Of a DNA stretch of 64,000 bases, positions 31,427 through 39,845 are shown one piece after another. The stretch comes from Paracoccus liaowanqingii (GTDB lineage Bacteria; Pseudomonadota; Alphaproteobacteria; Rhodobacterales; Rhodobacteraceae). The notes beneath the pieces were generated by a model that was given only the letters and a program-made list of their open reading frames with translations, ran no database searches and was not told the DNA's origin. Each line of letters starts with the position of its first letter. Within the stretch, counting starts at the first letter, position 1. The translations under genes and the position numbers were made by a program. The stretch covers positions 3,040,001-3,104,000 of the forward strand of contig NZ_CP038439.1 of assembly GCF_004683865.2 (NCBI RefSeq). The letters are read 5' to 3'.

Positions 31427-32398
31427 TCAGTTGGGGGCGACGACGACGCCCCAGGGCTGCTGGCCCACCTGGACCGAGCGCAGCACCTCGTCCGTCTCGA
31501 CATCGATGATCGAGACATCGTTCGAGTTGCCGTTCGTGGTGTAGAGCCGGGTCTCGTCGGGGTTGAAGGCCAGCTGCCAGACGCGCTGTCCGACCAGCAG
31601 ATAGTCGATCACCTCGTCGGTCTGGGCATCCACCACCGCGACGCGGTTCGCGGGGCCAAGCGCCACGTACAGCTTCGTGCCGTCCGAGGTGACGCGCGCA
31701 CCCACCGGCTGGATGGCCTCGGGCAGCACGCCCGGGATCTCGAAGCTGATCTTCTTGGTGATCTGCTGCGTCGCGGGGTCGATCACGCTGACCGTGCCGC
31801 CGATCTCGGACGTGACATACAGCTTGGACCCGTCCGCGGTGAACTGCGCGAAGCGCGGGCGGCTGTCGACCAGCACGTTGGCGGTGATCTCGTAGGTCTC
31901 GGTGTCGATGAAATGCGCCATGTTCGTCGTTTCCGACGTGTTGATGACGACGCTGCCATCCGGGCTGACGCCCATCCCCTCGGGTTCGACGCCCACGGGC
32001 ACCTCGGCCAGCACCTCGCGGGTCTTCACATCCACCACGGTGACGATGTTGTCATCCTCGTTGGCGATGAACAGCGGGTTGCCCGAGGGGTGCAGCACGA
32101 ACAGCTCCGGATCGGGACCCGAGGGCAGCGTGTGCAGTTCCTCCATCGTCTCGGGGTCGAAGACGCGCACCACGTTGTCGTCAGAGGCGCAGACATACAG
32201 TTCCGTCCCGTCGGGGCTGATGGTGATGCCGCGGGGGCGGTTGCCGGCGGGATAGGTGCCGATCACCTCCATCGTCTCGCCGTCCAGGACGGTGATGTCG
32301 TTGCTGCGTTCGTTGCTGACGAAGACGCGGTTGGCCATGGCGGGGCCAGCGGCCATCAGCAGGGCAAGTCCGGTGGTGGCAGAAAGCAGATGTTTCAT
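31427..32398 (-). CDS. YVTN-repeat beta-propeller protein, PQQ-dependent catabolism-associated
   Basis: The product is a 323-residue periplasmic protein: signal peptide ending AMA-NRVFVSNE, then about seven repeats of the type ITISPDGTELYV, VVDVKTREVLAEVPVG and RVWQLAFNPDETRLYTTN. It matches the propeller family that accompanies quinoprotein dehydrogenases and ABC transporters. Homologues are exported and lie in lut/ped-type clusters, with a suggested role in metal or cofactor handling. The second gene of the minus-strand operon, eight bases after the binding-protein gene. Confidence 0.88.
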   Translation of the reverse strand: MKHLLSATTGLALLMAAGPAMANRVFVSNERSNDITVLDGETMEVIGTYPAGNRPRGITISPDGTELYVCASDDNVVRVFDPETMEELHTLPSGPDPELFVLHPSGNPLFIANEDDNIVTVVDVKTREVLAEVPVGVEPEGMGVSPDGSVVINTSETTNMAHFIDTETYEITANVLVDSRPRFAQFTADGSKLYVTSEIGGTVSVIDPATQQITKKISFEIPGVLPEAIQPVGARVTSDGTKLYVALGPANRVAVVDAQTDEVIDYLLVGQRVWQLAFNPDETRLYTTNGNSNDVSIIDVETDEVLRSVQVGQQPWGVVVAPN

Positions 32399-32406
32399 GT
32401 CGCCTC

Positions 32407-33594
32407 TCAGAATTGGCATTGGGTTTCGGGACGGTCCACGCCAAGCGTGTCCAATTGGCTGGTCTGGTGCAGGTATTGATCCTGCGGGCTGACCGAGGTG
32501 GTCAGGACGCCGGTGGTCAGAAGAATCGGCTGGCGGACCTGATGGTCCCAGTCCCGGACCGTCAGCGCCTGACCCTTGAAGCCCGCCACGTCGAAGTCGT
32601 CGCCCAGAATGAAGTCCTTGATGGTCTCAGGATCACCCGATTGGGTCCGCGTCGCAGCCTCGCCCAGGATGCGCAGGGACAGCCAGGCCTGGTAATCCTC
32701 CTCGCGCACGGGGCGCTCGGCCAGGCGTTCGAAGCGCGACTGGTACTGCGTGCCGCCCCAGGCCTCCATCGCCGGGTGCCAGCTGCGCGGGACTAGCCCG
32801 GCCGAGCCCGCGACGGGGCGCGGATCCCAGGTCAGATAGGGCAGGTAGGCCGCGAAGACGTCGGCCTCGTCGGCGGTGATGACGATGTCATGATCCTCGG
32901 CCCGTTGGGTGAAGACCGGGATCTGCGCCTGCACCTGCACATGGCCGCTGTCTGTGCGCCGTGCGCCGCCGGTATCCTCGTACAGGCGCTCCTCGACGAC
33001 CTGCGCGCCGAACTTGGCGGCGGAGGTGCGATAGGCCTCGGCCATGGCCTGATCCTCGGGGTGGCTGCCATGGATCAGGAACCAGCGCGGCCAGTTCTTC
33101 CACATCAGGAACTGCGCCAGACCGTCTGCCAGCATCGCGCGGCTTGGCGCGACATGGATGGTGTTGAAGCGGCAGTCGGCGCCGCGCAGATTGTCGCCGC
33201 GCGCCAGGGCGTTGAAGACCATCGCCTGGTCGCCCACCTGATCGGCCAGCGCCAGCGTGGTGGCGTCGTCGGCCATCACGACGATGAACTCGAACCCCTC
33301 GTCCAGCAGCGTGGCCATCTCGGCCTCGGCGGTGTCGGGGGTGGCGGTGACCTCGACGGCCTCGAAATCCTGGCCCATGAACTGGCCGGTCGTGTCGTTG
33401 TCCTCGATCGCCAGACGGGCGCCGGCAAAGCCCAGATCCTCGGGCGGCAGGTCCAGCCGCGAGATCGGCGGCAGGCCGGGATTGTCCACCCGCAGGACCG
33501 CCGCCCGGATCAGCACCGGATCGGGGCTTTGGGCCGCAGCGGGCTGGGCCAGTGCCGCGGCACCCGCCAGAAGTCCTACGATTCCTTTGAGCAT
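32407..33594 (-). CDS. ABC transporter substrate-binding protein, PQQ-dependent alcohol dehydrogenase/Lut-type system
   Basis: The product is a 395-residue periplasmic protein of the type-1 binding-protein fold: signal peptide (MLKGIVGLLAGAAALAQPAAAQ), then ARLAIEDNDTTGQFMGQDFEA, FEFIVVMADDATTLALADQ and WPRWFLIHGSHPEDQAMAEAY. It ends near VLTTSVSPQDQYLHQTSQLDTLG. This matches the family named for quinoprotein alcohol dehydrogenase systems (LutA-like). The start at 33594 has GGGAGAGACAAA before ATG. The first gene of the operon, divergent from the MxaD-like operon. Confidence 0.88.
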   Translation of the reverse strand: MLKGIVGLLAGAAALAQPAAAQSPDPVLIRAAVLRVDNPGLPPISRLDLPPEDLGFAGARLAIEDNDTTGQFMGQDFEAVEVTATPDTAEAEMATLLDEGFEFIVVMADDATTLALADQVGDQAMVFNALARGDNLRGADCRFNTIHVAPSRAMLADGLAQFLMWKNWPRWFLIHGSHPEDQAMAEAYRTSAAKFGAQVVEERLYEDTGGARRTDSGHVQVQAQIPVFTQRAEDHDIVITADEADVFAAYLPYLTWDPRPVAGSAGLVPRSWHPAMEAWGGTQYQSRFERLAERPVREEDYQAWLSLRILGEAATRTQSGDPETIKDFILGDDFDVAGFKGQALTVRDWDHQVRQPILLTTGVLTTSVSPQDQYLHQTSQLDTLGVDRPETQCQF

Positions 33595-33753
33595 TTTGTC
33601 TCTCCCTGCCGACATGGTGGGGGGTGATTCCCGCTGCGGCAAGCCGGTTAATGTTCCTGTCCGTCCCGGGAAGTTTTCCCTCATCCCAAGGTCGGGGGGG
33701 CTTCCGCCTTTGGTCTGATAGACGCCCGCCGGACGGGCGCGCATGGTCGGGAC
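33595..33753. promoter_or_regulatory. Divergent promoter region between transporter and MxaD-like operons
   Basis: These 159 bases separate the LutA-like gene (minus) from the DUF2380-type gene (plus). Both operons must start here. No repeat or consensus site stood out. Confidence 0.4.
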
Positions 33754-34269
33754 ATGACGCAATTCGGCCCCCCCCTGACCCTCGTGCTGGCCCTGCTGGC
33801 ACCGATCCCGGCCCTGGCGCAGGGAATCCCCCCGCCCGGGACCGCGACATGGTTCGGGCTGCACTTCATCGACAGCTCGACCGAAGGGGCGATCAACGGC
33901 GCGCGCCCGGACGAGGCCGCGCGCATCGAGATGACCGAGGACTTCATCGCCGAGGATCTGTCGCAGCGCGGCTTCGCCCTGACCGAGCCGCCCGCCGAGG
34001 CGGTCGCGTCGATCCTCAATCCGGTCCATTCCAACGGGGCGGATGCGCGGATCGCGCGCGAGATGGGGTCCGATTACGTCATCGCGGGCGAGGTTCAGAA
34101 GGTGTCCAACCTGATCCAGTCCATCAACCTGCACCTGCGCGACGCCGAGACCGGCCGGACGCTGCGGGCGGGGTCGGTCGAGATCCGGGGCAATACCGAC
34201 GACGCCTTCCGGCGCGGCTACAGCTATCTGCTAAGAAACGTGATCTTTCGGGAGGAACGAAAGAAATGA
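33754..34269 (+). CDS. Exported DUF2380-like protein
   Basis: The product has 171 residues: a signal peptide (MTQFGPPLTLVLALLAPIPALAQG), then FGLHFIDSSTEGAINGARPDEAARIEM, a segment DYVIAGEVQKVSNLIQSINLHLRDAETG and a C-terminal FRRGYSYLLRNVIF. The fold resembles small DUF2380/DUF3280 periplasmic proteins found beside methanol-dehydrogenase genes. Function unknown. Its stop overlaps the MxaD-like start (ATGA). Confidence 0.75.
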   Translation: MTQFGPPLTLVLALLAPIPALAQGIPPPGTATWFGLHFIDSSTEGAINGARPDEAARIEMTEDFIAEDLSQRGFALTEPPAEAVASILNPVHSNGADARIAREMGSDYVIAGEVQKVSNLIQSINLHLRDAETGRTLRAGSVEIRGNTDDAFRRGYSYLLRNVIFREERKK

Positions 34270-34823
34270 GGACGACGACGATTCTGGCCGGCGCGCTTGG
34301 CGCGGTCCTGGCCCTGACGGGTGCTGCGGCAGCCCACGGCCCCTCGCGGCTGAAGACCGAACAGACGGTCCTGCTGGACGCCACCCCCGCCGAGGTGTGG
34401 GAGGTGATCGGCCGCTTCGACGACATGAGCTGGCATCCCGCCGTGGCCGAGACCGCGATGCTGCCCGAGGGATCGCCCGCCGACGTGCCCGACGAATCGA
34501 CCCGGGTGCTGACCCTGGCCGCCGAGGGCGCGCCCACGATGACCGAAGAGCTGATGGGCATCGACAACGAGAAGATGAGCTATCGCTACATGATCACCGA
34601 GGTCGACACGGCGGTGCTGCCGGTGACGAACTACTCCTCGACGCTGTCGGTCACCGATGTGGAGGGCAAGGCCGAGGTGCTGTGGCGCGGCGGCTTCTAT
34701 CGCGGGTTCCCGAACAACGATCCCCCGGCCGAGCTGAACGACGACGCCGCGATGGCGGGCGTGGACGGCATCTACACCGCCGGGCTCGAGGCGCTGGCCG
34801 AACGGTTCGGCACGGTCGAGTAA
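34266..34823 (+). CDS. SRPBCC-family periplasmic protein, MxaD-like
   Basis: The product has 185 residues: a signal peptide (MRTTTILAGALGAVLALTGAAAA), then TEQTVLLDATPAEVWEVIGRFDDMSWHPAV, the classic START/SRPBCC opening, and SYRYMITEVDTAVLPVTNYSS. MxaD proteins of methylotrophs have this fold and are reported to help electron transfer from methanol dehydrogenase to its cytochrome. Translationally coupled to the preceding gene. The specific partner here would be XoxF-XoxG (inference). Confidence 0.83.
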   Translation: MRTTTILAGALGAVLALTGAAAAHGPSRLKTEQTVLLDATPAEVWEVIGRFDDMSWHPAVAETAMLPEGSPADVPDESTRVLTLAAEGAPTMTEELMGIDNEKMSYRYMITEVDTAVLPVTNYSSTLSVTDVEGKAEVLWRGGFYRGFPNNDPPAELNDDAAMAGVDGIYTAGLEALAERFGTVE

Positions 34824-34827
34824 CGCC

Positions 34828-35760
34828 ATGCGCGGCTGGATGACGGCCCTTGTCATCGCCCTCGGATCCCCGGCCCTGGCCGGGGATCTTGCGTTCGTGA
34901 CATCGCAGAACGGCAATGCGCTGTCGGTCGTCGATCTGGACGATGGCCGCATCATCGCCCGGGCCGACATCCCCGACGCCCCCGCCCCCGTGGCCTATGA
35001 CCCCGCACAGGGGCGGGCCTATGTCATCGCCGCCGAAACCGGCCGCCTGCATGTGCTGGACGAGGCGGCTCGGCCTTTGGCGCAGGCCGATCTGGGCGCC
35101 GGGGCCTTCGGGCTGGCGGTGGCGGGCGACGGGGTGGTGGTCACCGACTGGTACGGCGCCCGCGTCACACGGCTGGACGCGGACCTGCAGCCGGTCTGGA
35201 GCGCCGAGACAGGCGCCGCGCCCGCGGGCGTCGCGGTCAGCGCGGATGGCGCGCTGGTCGCCACGGCGGACCGGGATGCGGATTCGGTCAGCATCTTCGA
35301 CGCCGCCAGCGGTGCGCGCCTGCATCAGGTCGCCACGGCGGGCGCGCATCCCTTCGGCGTGACCTTCCATGACGGGCGCCTGTTCACCGCCGACGTGCAG
35401 GGCGACAGCGTCTCGGTGATCGACCCGGGGACCGGGCGGCTGACGGGCCGTGTCGCCACCGGCAGCCATCCCTATGCGCTGGCCTTTGCCGCCGGGCGGG
35501 GCTTTGTGACCAACCAGTACGACGGCACGGTCACCGTCTTCGACGCCGCCACGCTGGACGTGCTGGACGAGGTGACGGTCGGCGATTACCCCGAGGGAAT
35601 CGCGGCCCTGCCCGATGGCAGCGGGGTAGCGGTGGCCAACTGGGATTCGAACACGCTGGTCGTGCTGGACGCGACCACGCTGCAGATCACCGGCACGGTC
35701 GAGATGCCAGCAGGCCCCCGCGCCTTCGGCAGCTTCACGGGACGACCGGTTCGGCCATGA
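34828..35760 (+). CDS. Second YVTN beta-propeller protein of the xox region
   Basis: The product has 310 residues: a signal peptide (MRGWMTALVIALGSPALA), then repeats such as FVTSQNGNALSVVDLDDGRII, GRAYVIAAETGRLHVLD and VTNQYDGTVTVFDAATLDVLDEVTVG. A periplasmic propeller distinct from the one at 31427. It starts four bases after the MxaD-like stop, so the three plus-strand genes form one operon. The 3' end overlaps the convergent CxxxCW gene by 26 bases. Confidence 0.85.
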   Translation: MRGWMTALVIALGSPALAGDLAFVTSQNGNALSVVDLDDGRIIARADIPDAPAPVAYDPAQGRAYVIAAETGRLHVLDEAARPLAQADLGAGAFGLAVAGDGVVVTDWYGARVTRLDADLQPVWSAETGAAPAGVAVSADGALVATADRDADSVSIFDAASGARLHQVATAGAHPFGVTFHDGRLFTADVQGDSVSVIDPGTGRLTGRVATGSHPYALAFAAGRGFVTNQYDGTVTVFDAATLDVLDEVTVGDYPEGIAALPDGSGVAVANWDSNTLVVLDATTLQITGTVEMPAGPRAFGSFTGRPVRP

Positions 35761-36268
35761 CCAGCGGTCGGCCCGCCTCGGTCCAGGCATCCGTGCCACC
35801 GGGGAACCAGATCACCGGATCGAAACCCCATGCGACGGCCCGCCGGGCGGCGTTCCAGCTCATCCAGCACTCGGTGCGGCAGAACAGGACCAGCGGGCGG
35901 TCGGCATCCCCGCCTTGGGCGCGAGTCAGGCCGTCGCGCAGCCGCGCCTCCTCGGCCGGAGCCAGCGCCTGATAGCCAGTGTCGAACAGCCAGACGGCCC
36001 CGGGGATCGTCTGATGGGGCGGCTCGTTCCAGATCGTCCCTTCGGGCAGCCCCTCGGGGCGGGCCTTGCGCGGCATCACGTCGACGAAGGCCGCCTGCCC
36101 CGCATCATGCAGCGCCAGCGCCTCGTCAATGCCGATCACCTCGGCCCCTGTCAGGGTCGCGGGGACCGGCGCGCGATAGGGCTCTCCGCGATAGTCGGAC
36201 GGCTCGGGGACCGTCTCGGCCCCCGCCGGCCCCGCCAGAAGCAGGGCCAGCGCCACGGCACGGATCAC
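35735..36268 (-). CDS. PQQ-dependent catabolism-associated CxxxCW-motif (rhodanese-like) protein
   Basis: The product is a 177-residue exported protein from a GTG start at 36268 that overlaps the xoxJ stop (GTGA). Its signal peptide is VIRAVALALLLAGPAGA. It has a rhodanese-like layout (FVDVMPRKARPEG, PGAVWLFDTGYQ, LVLFCRTECWMSWNAARRAVAWGF). The active loop reads C-R-T-E-C-W, the pair of Cys next to Trp that marks the family linked to PQQ dehydrogenases. Possible sulfur or redox maturation of XoxF/XoxG, unproven. Confidence 0.85.
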   Translation of the reverse strand: MIRAVALALLLAGPAGAETVPEPSDYRGEPYRAPVPATLTGAEVIGIDEALALHDAGQAAFVDVMPRKARPEGLPEGTIWNEPPHQTIPGAVWLFDTGYQALAPAEEARLRDGLTRAQGGDADRPLVLFCRTECWMSWNAARRAVAWGFDPVIWFPGGTDAWTEAGRPLVMAEPVVP

Positions 36269-37083
36269 GGCAGCAGCTCCCGGCCGTAATCGTCGACCAA
36301 GGGCACGCCGGCCTCGGCCAGGATCGCGTTGATGTCGTCCTGGTTGCGGCGGATCAGGCTGTTCAGCTCGCGCTTCCATTCCTGCTCCTCCATCCGGACG
36401 CCCATGGTGATGCGGAAGAACAGACGCGGCGCGGCCTCTTCGTGCAGCAGCGGCACGAATTGCAGGTCGGGATCGTCCTTGACCTGCGGCCCCGCCAGGG
36501 GCCCCCACAGCACCGCCGCCCCCAGATCGCCGGTGCGCACGGCGGCCAGCATGTCGCCCATCGGATCCTCGACCCGGCGGTCGACGAACAGATCGGCCCC
36601 GCGCATATTGGGCGCCAGCCCCGCGCGGGCCAGATGGGTGGCGGGCGGCGTGCCCGCGACGACGCCGATGTCCTGGTCCTTCAGCGCCGGATCGGTCAGC
36701 CGGTCCACCTGCGCCAGCGGGCCGTCCTTGCGCGTCACGATCCCGTAGACCGAGGTGTAGTAGTGGTTGGTGTTCTGGACCAGCTCGTCGCCTTGGGCAT
36801 AGCCGATCACCACGTCGCAGGTGCCCATCCGCAGGGTGCGCTGGATGAAGCCCATCCCCGAGGGAAACCAGTCATAGGTGACCGGCAGGCCCAGCTGCTG
36901 GCCGAACAGATCGGCCAGCCGGTTCTCGAACCCCGTCCCGTCCCGCGTGGACATCGGCGCATTGGCCGGATCCGCGCAGACCCGGAACTGGGTCGTCGAC
37001 CGAAGATCGGCCACCTGCGCCGCGGCCGGCATCGCCATACCGACCGCCAGGGCCATCGCTGTCAGGATGCGCGGGCGCATCAT
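36265..37083 (-). CDS. xoxJ: XoxJ/MxaJ-like periplasmic binding protein
   Basis: The product is a 272-residue periplasmic solute-binding-fold protein associated with quinoprotein dehydrogenases. Signal peptide ILTAMALAVGMAMPAAAQ is followed by FRVCADPANAPMSTRDGTGFENRLADLFG and the later CDVVIGYAQGDELVQNTNHYYTSVYGI. XoxJ is thought to help activate or assemble XoxF. The start is either ATG 37083 (TGATG overlap with xoxG) or the adjacent ATG 37080. Order xoxF-xoxG-xoxJ is that of Paracoccus. Confidence 0.9.
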   Translation of the reverse strand: MMRPRILTAMALAVGMAMPAAAQVADLRSTTQFRVCADPANAPMSTRDGTGFENRLADLFGQQLGLPVTYDWFPSGMGFIQRTLRMGTCDVVIGYAQGDELVQNTNHYYTSVYGIVTRKDGPLAQVDRLTDPALKDQDIGVVAGTPPATHLARAGLAPNMRGADLFVDRRVEDPMGDMLAAVRTGDLGAAVLWGPLAGPQVKDDPDLQFVPLLHEEAAPRLFFRITMGVRMEEQEWKRELNSLIRRNQDDINAILAEAGVPLVDDYGRELLP

Positions 37084-37739
37084 CAGCTGGACATGCAGGA
37101 ATCTTCCTGCGCGGTATAGTCGTCGGACTTGTCGGCGCGTTCGGCGGGTCGACCGCGCCCGATCGTCTCGGTGCCATGCGCCAGCAGGTAGACGTAGATG
37201 TCGTCGATATAGCACCAGACGTTCTTGTTGGTGCCGAAGGCCGGCATCACCGAATTCGAGCCCTGCTTGCCCGAGGCCACGACCTGCATGAAGTCGTAGT
37301 AATCCATCCGCAGCACCGAGTTCTTCAGCGCGGGCGCATAGGTCGAGCCCTCACCATCGGGACCGTGGCAGACATGGCATTCGGCGTGATAGCGGCGAAA
37401 GCCGTTGAAGGTGGCGAAATCGACCACGCCCTCCTCGACCTTGAAGGTCGGGATGCCTTCGGCGTTGCGCCAGCGGCCGTCCATCTCCTCGACCGGGGTC
37501 ATGTCCTGGCCGTTGGGCAGAACGGCACCTTCGGCCATCTCGGTCTCCGTGCCCGCGTCCTCGGTCGCGGCGTCGTCGGTGGTTGCGGTCTCCTCCGCCG
37601 GGGTCTCGGTCGTGCCGGACACGGCGGCGGCCGCTCCGGCGCCTGCCTGTGCATCGGCGGCCGGTTCGGTCTGTGCCAGGGCCATACCCGCCAGGGATGC
37701 GCCAAGGACCAGCGCCGTCAGGCTGGTGATCGCTTTCAT
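37083..37739 (-). CDS. xoxG: Cytochrome c553i (XoxG), electron acceptor of XoxF
   Basis: The product is a 218-residue periplasmic c-type cytochrome: signal peptide to AQ (23), a long low-complexity Ala/Thr/Glu linker (about 25-75), then the haem site CHVCH at 121-125 and a likely Met ligand in SVMPAFGT (Met165). This matches cytochrome c553i (CycB) of Paracoccus denitrificans, which lies next to xoxF there. It would take electrons from XoxF and pass them to the respiratory chain. Confidence 0.93.
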   Translation of the reverse strand: MKAITSLTALVLGASLAGMALAQTEPAADAQAGAGAAAAVSGTTETPAEETATTDDAATEDAGTETEMAEGAVLPNGQDMTPVEEMDGRWRNAEGIPTFKVEEGVVDFATFNGFRRYHAECHVCHGPDGEGSTYAPALKNSVLRMDYYDFMQVVASGKQGSNSVMPAFGTNKNVWCYIDDIYVYLLAHGTETIGRGRPAERADKSDDYTAQEDSCMSS

Positions 37740-37783
37740 GTCGGATATCCTCCCATTTTCCGTCTGCTCTCCTCAAAACGGAA

Positions 37784-37808
37784 CCGCCCCAGCTTATCGC
37801 CGGGGCGG
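37784..37808 (-). terminator. Hairpin between xoxF and xoxG
   Basis: On the minus strand CCGCCCC, an 11-base loop and GGGGCGG form a 7-bp stem followed by TTCCGTTTTG. It lies about 70 bases after the xoxF stop and before xoxG. A partial terminator or attenuator would keep xoxF transcript above xoxG (inference). Confidence 0.5.
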
Positions 37809-37872
37809 CGCCTTGACAGATCACGCCTGCGTATGCGGAACGAAAGTATGAGACGTTCCGTCGGACCCGGGC

Positions 37873-39675
37873 TTAGTCGGGAAGTTCGAACACGGTCAGC
37901 TGACCACCCAGTTCGGTGTAGTCGCTCAGCGCCGCATAGCCGCCCACGGCACCCAGACCGTCATTGGGGTTCGTCAGGCCCGCTGCCAGACCGATCCCGG
38001 CCCAACCGCCGACCCCGGACAGAACGGCGATGTACTGTTTGCCGTCATGCTCGTAGGTCATAGTGTTGCCGATGATGCCCGAGGGCGTCTTGAAGCTGTA
38101 CAGCTCCTCGCCGGTCTCGGCGTCGACGGCCTTCAGGAAGCCCTCCAGCGTGCCGTAGAAGACCACGTCGCCCGCGGTCGCCAAGGCACCGGACCAGACC
38201 GAGAACTGCTCGGGCAGGGACCACTTGATCTCGCCCGCGACGGCGTCCCAGGCAATGAAGTTGCCCATGCCGCCATGGCTGTCGGGGGCGGGATACATCG
38301 ACAGGGTCGCGCCCACATAGGGCTGCCCCGCCGTGTAGGCGACGCGGAAGGGCTCATAGTCCATGCAGACGTGGTTGGTCGGCACGTAGAACAGGCCGGT
38401 CTTGGGCGAGTAGGACGCGGGCTGCTGGTCCTTGGTGCCAAGCGCCGCCGGGCAGACGCCGGTGGTGTTGGTATCCTCGCCGTTCTGCGCGGTCGAGAAT
38501 TCCGACACGACCATCGGGCGGCCATAGGTCTCGGATTCCGGATCCATGTCGACTTCGGTCGCCCAGTTCACGGCCGGGTCGAACTTTTCGGCCACCAGCA
38601 GCTCGCCCGTCTCGCGGTCCATCGTGTAGGCAAAGCCGTTGCGGTCGAAGTTGACCAGCAGCTTGCGCATCTCGCCGTCGATTTCCTTGTCGACGAGGAT
38701 GTTCTCGTTCACGCCATCATAGTCCCATTCGTCATGGGGCGTCTTCTGGTAGAACCACTTGGCCTCGCCGGTGTCGGCGTCGCGGGCCATGATCGTCATG
38801 GACCAGCGGTTGTCGCCGGGACGCTGGCTGGGGTTCCAGGTCGAGGGGTTGCCGGTGCCGTAGTAGACCAGGTTCAGGTCCGGGTCATAGCTGAACCAGC
38901 CCCAGGTCGAGCCGCCGCCGATCTTCCACTGGTCGCCTTCCCAGCTGTTCAGCGAGCTGTCGGCACCGATGGGTTCGCCCAGGTGCATCGTGGTCTCGGC
39001 ATTGACCAGCATCTCTTCGTCGGGACCAGTGGAGTAGGCTTTCCACGCCTCGGTGCCGTCGGCCAGGTTGTAGGCCGTGATGCGGCCGCGGACGCCGTAT
39101 TCGCCGCCCGAGACGCCGACCAGGACCTTGTCGCCCACGGGCATCACGGTCGCGGTGTTCGTCTCGCCGATGGCCGGATCGCCGGTCTGGACCGACCACT
39201 TGACCTCGCCGGTCATCGCATCCAGCGCGACCAGCGTCGTGTCAGCCTGGTGGCTGATGATCATGCCGTCGGCATAGGCCACGCCGCGATAGACGGTGTC
39301 GCAGCACATGACCGCGATGACCTCGGGGTCCTGCTGGGGGGTGTGACGCCACAGGATCCGGCCGTTGTCGGACAGATCCAGCGCGAAGATGTTGTTGGGG
39401 AAGGGCGTGTGGACATACATGATGTTGCCCACGACCAGCGGCCCGCCCTCATGCCCGCGCAGGACGCCGGTCGAGAAGGTCCAGGCCACCCGCAGATCGC
39501 CCACGTTCTCGCGCGTGATCTGGTCAAGTTCGGAATAGCGCTGGTTGGCATAGTCGCCGGTCTGGATCGCCCATTGCTCGGGCTTGGCGGTTTCGGTCAG
39601 GACGCTTTCATTCGCATATGCAGACGCGCCAGTCAGAATCAGCGCGACAGCCGCGCTGTTCAAGAGATGTTTCAT
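37873..39675 (-). CDS. xoxF: Lanthanide-dependent PQQ methanol dehydrogenase XoxF
   Basis: Periplasmic quinoprotein that oxidises methanol (to formaldehyde, possibly on to formate). The 600-residue precursor has a signal peptide ([21 protein letters not shown]), the vicinal disulfide Cys124-Cys125 and PQQ propeller repeats. Metal ligands are Glu192, Asn276 (GTGN) and Asp318, with Asp320 two positions on ([10 protein letters not shown]). That second Asp is the marker of XoxF; calcium-type MxaF has Ala there. The start at 39675 gives a clean signal peptide. XoxG, XoxJ and formaldehyde-oxidation genes adjoin. Confidence 0.96.
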   Translation of the reverse strand: MKHLLNSAAVALILTGASAYANESVLTETAKPEQWAIQTGDYANQRYSELDQITRENVGDLRVAWTFSTGVLRGHEGGPLVVGNIMYVHTPFPNNIFALDLSDNGRILWRHTPQQDPEVIAVMCCDTVYRGVAYADGMIISHQADTTLVALDAMTGEVKWSVQTGDPAIGETNTATVMPVGDKVLVGVSGGEYGVRGRITAYNLADGTEAWKAYSTGPDEEMLVNAETTMHLGEPIGADSSLNSWEGDQWKIGGGSTWGWFSYDPDLNLVYYGTGNPSTWNPSQRPGDNRWSMTIMARDADTGEAKWFYQKTPHDEWDYDGVNENILVDKEIDGEMRKLLVNFDRNGFAYTMDRETGELLVAEKFDPAVNWATEVDMDPESETYGRPMVVSEFSTAQNGEDTNTTGVCPAALGTKDQQPASYSPKTGLFYVPTNHVCMDYEPFRVAYTAGQPYVGATLSMYPAPDSHGGMGNFIAWDAVAGEIKWSLPEQFSVWSGALATAGDVVFYGTLEGFLKAVDAETGEELYSFKTPSGIIGNTMTYEHDGKQYIAVLSGVGGWAGIGLAAGLTNPNDGLGAVGGYAALSDYTELGGQLTVFELPD

Positions 39676-39733
39676 CGAGTGCTCCTCCGCTCGCTGGATG
39701 CAGTGCCACGGAGTTCCTCCATCCGCGACTATC

Positions 39734-39806
39734 CATAAGACGAGTGTTGGTCGCGCACCCCCTTGCGTCAATCGACGCCCCTGCCACTTGCCCCTAAAGT
39801 CTTATG
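39734..39806. repeat. Inverted 8-bp pair in the xoxF upstream region
   Basis: CATAAGAC (39734-39741) and its inverted copy GTCTTATG (39799-39806) lie 57 bases apart in the gap between fghA and xoxF. They are AT-rich in a GC-rich background. They may be half-sites for a regulator of xoxF, but chance cannot be excluded. Confidence 0.35.
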
Positions 39807-39845
39807 ATCAAACGGCAGGAGATCCGGGAATTTTCGGCAATCGCC

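Noticed and set aside
37873..39675. Calling the PQQ dehydrogenase MxaF (calcium type)
   Set aside because: The [10 protein letters not shown] segment has the extra Asp of XoxF. No mxaI small subunit is present.
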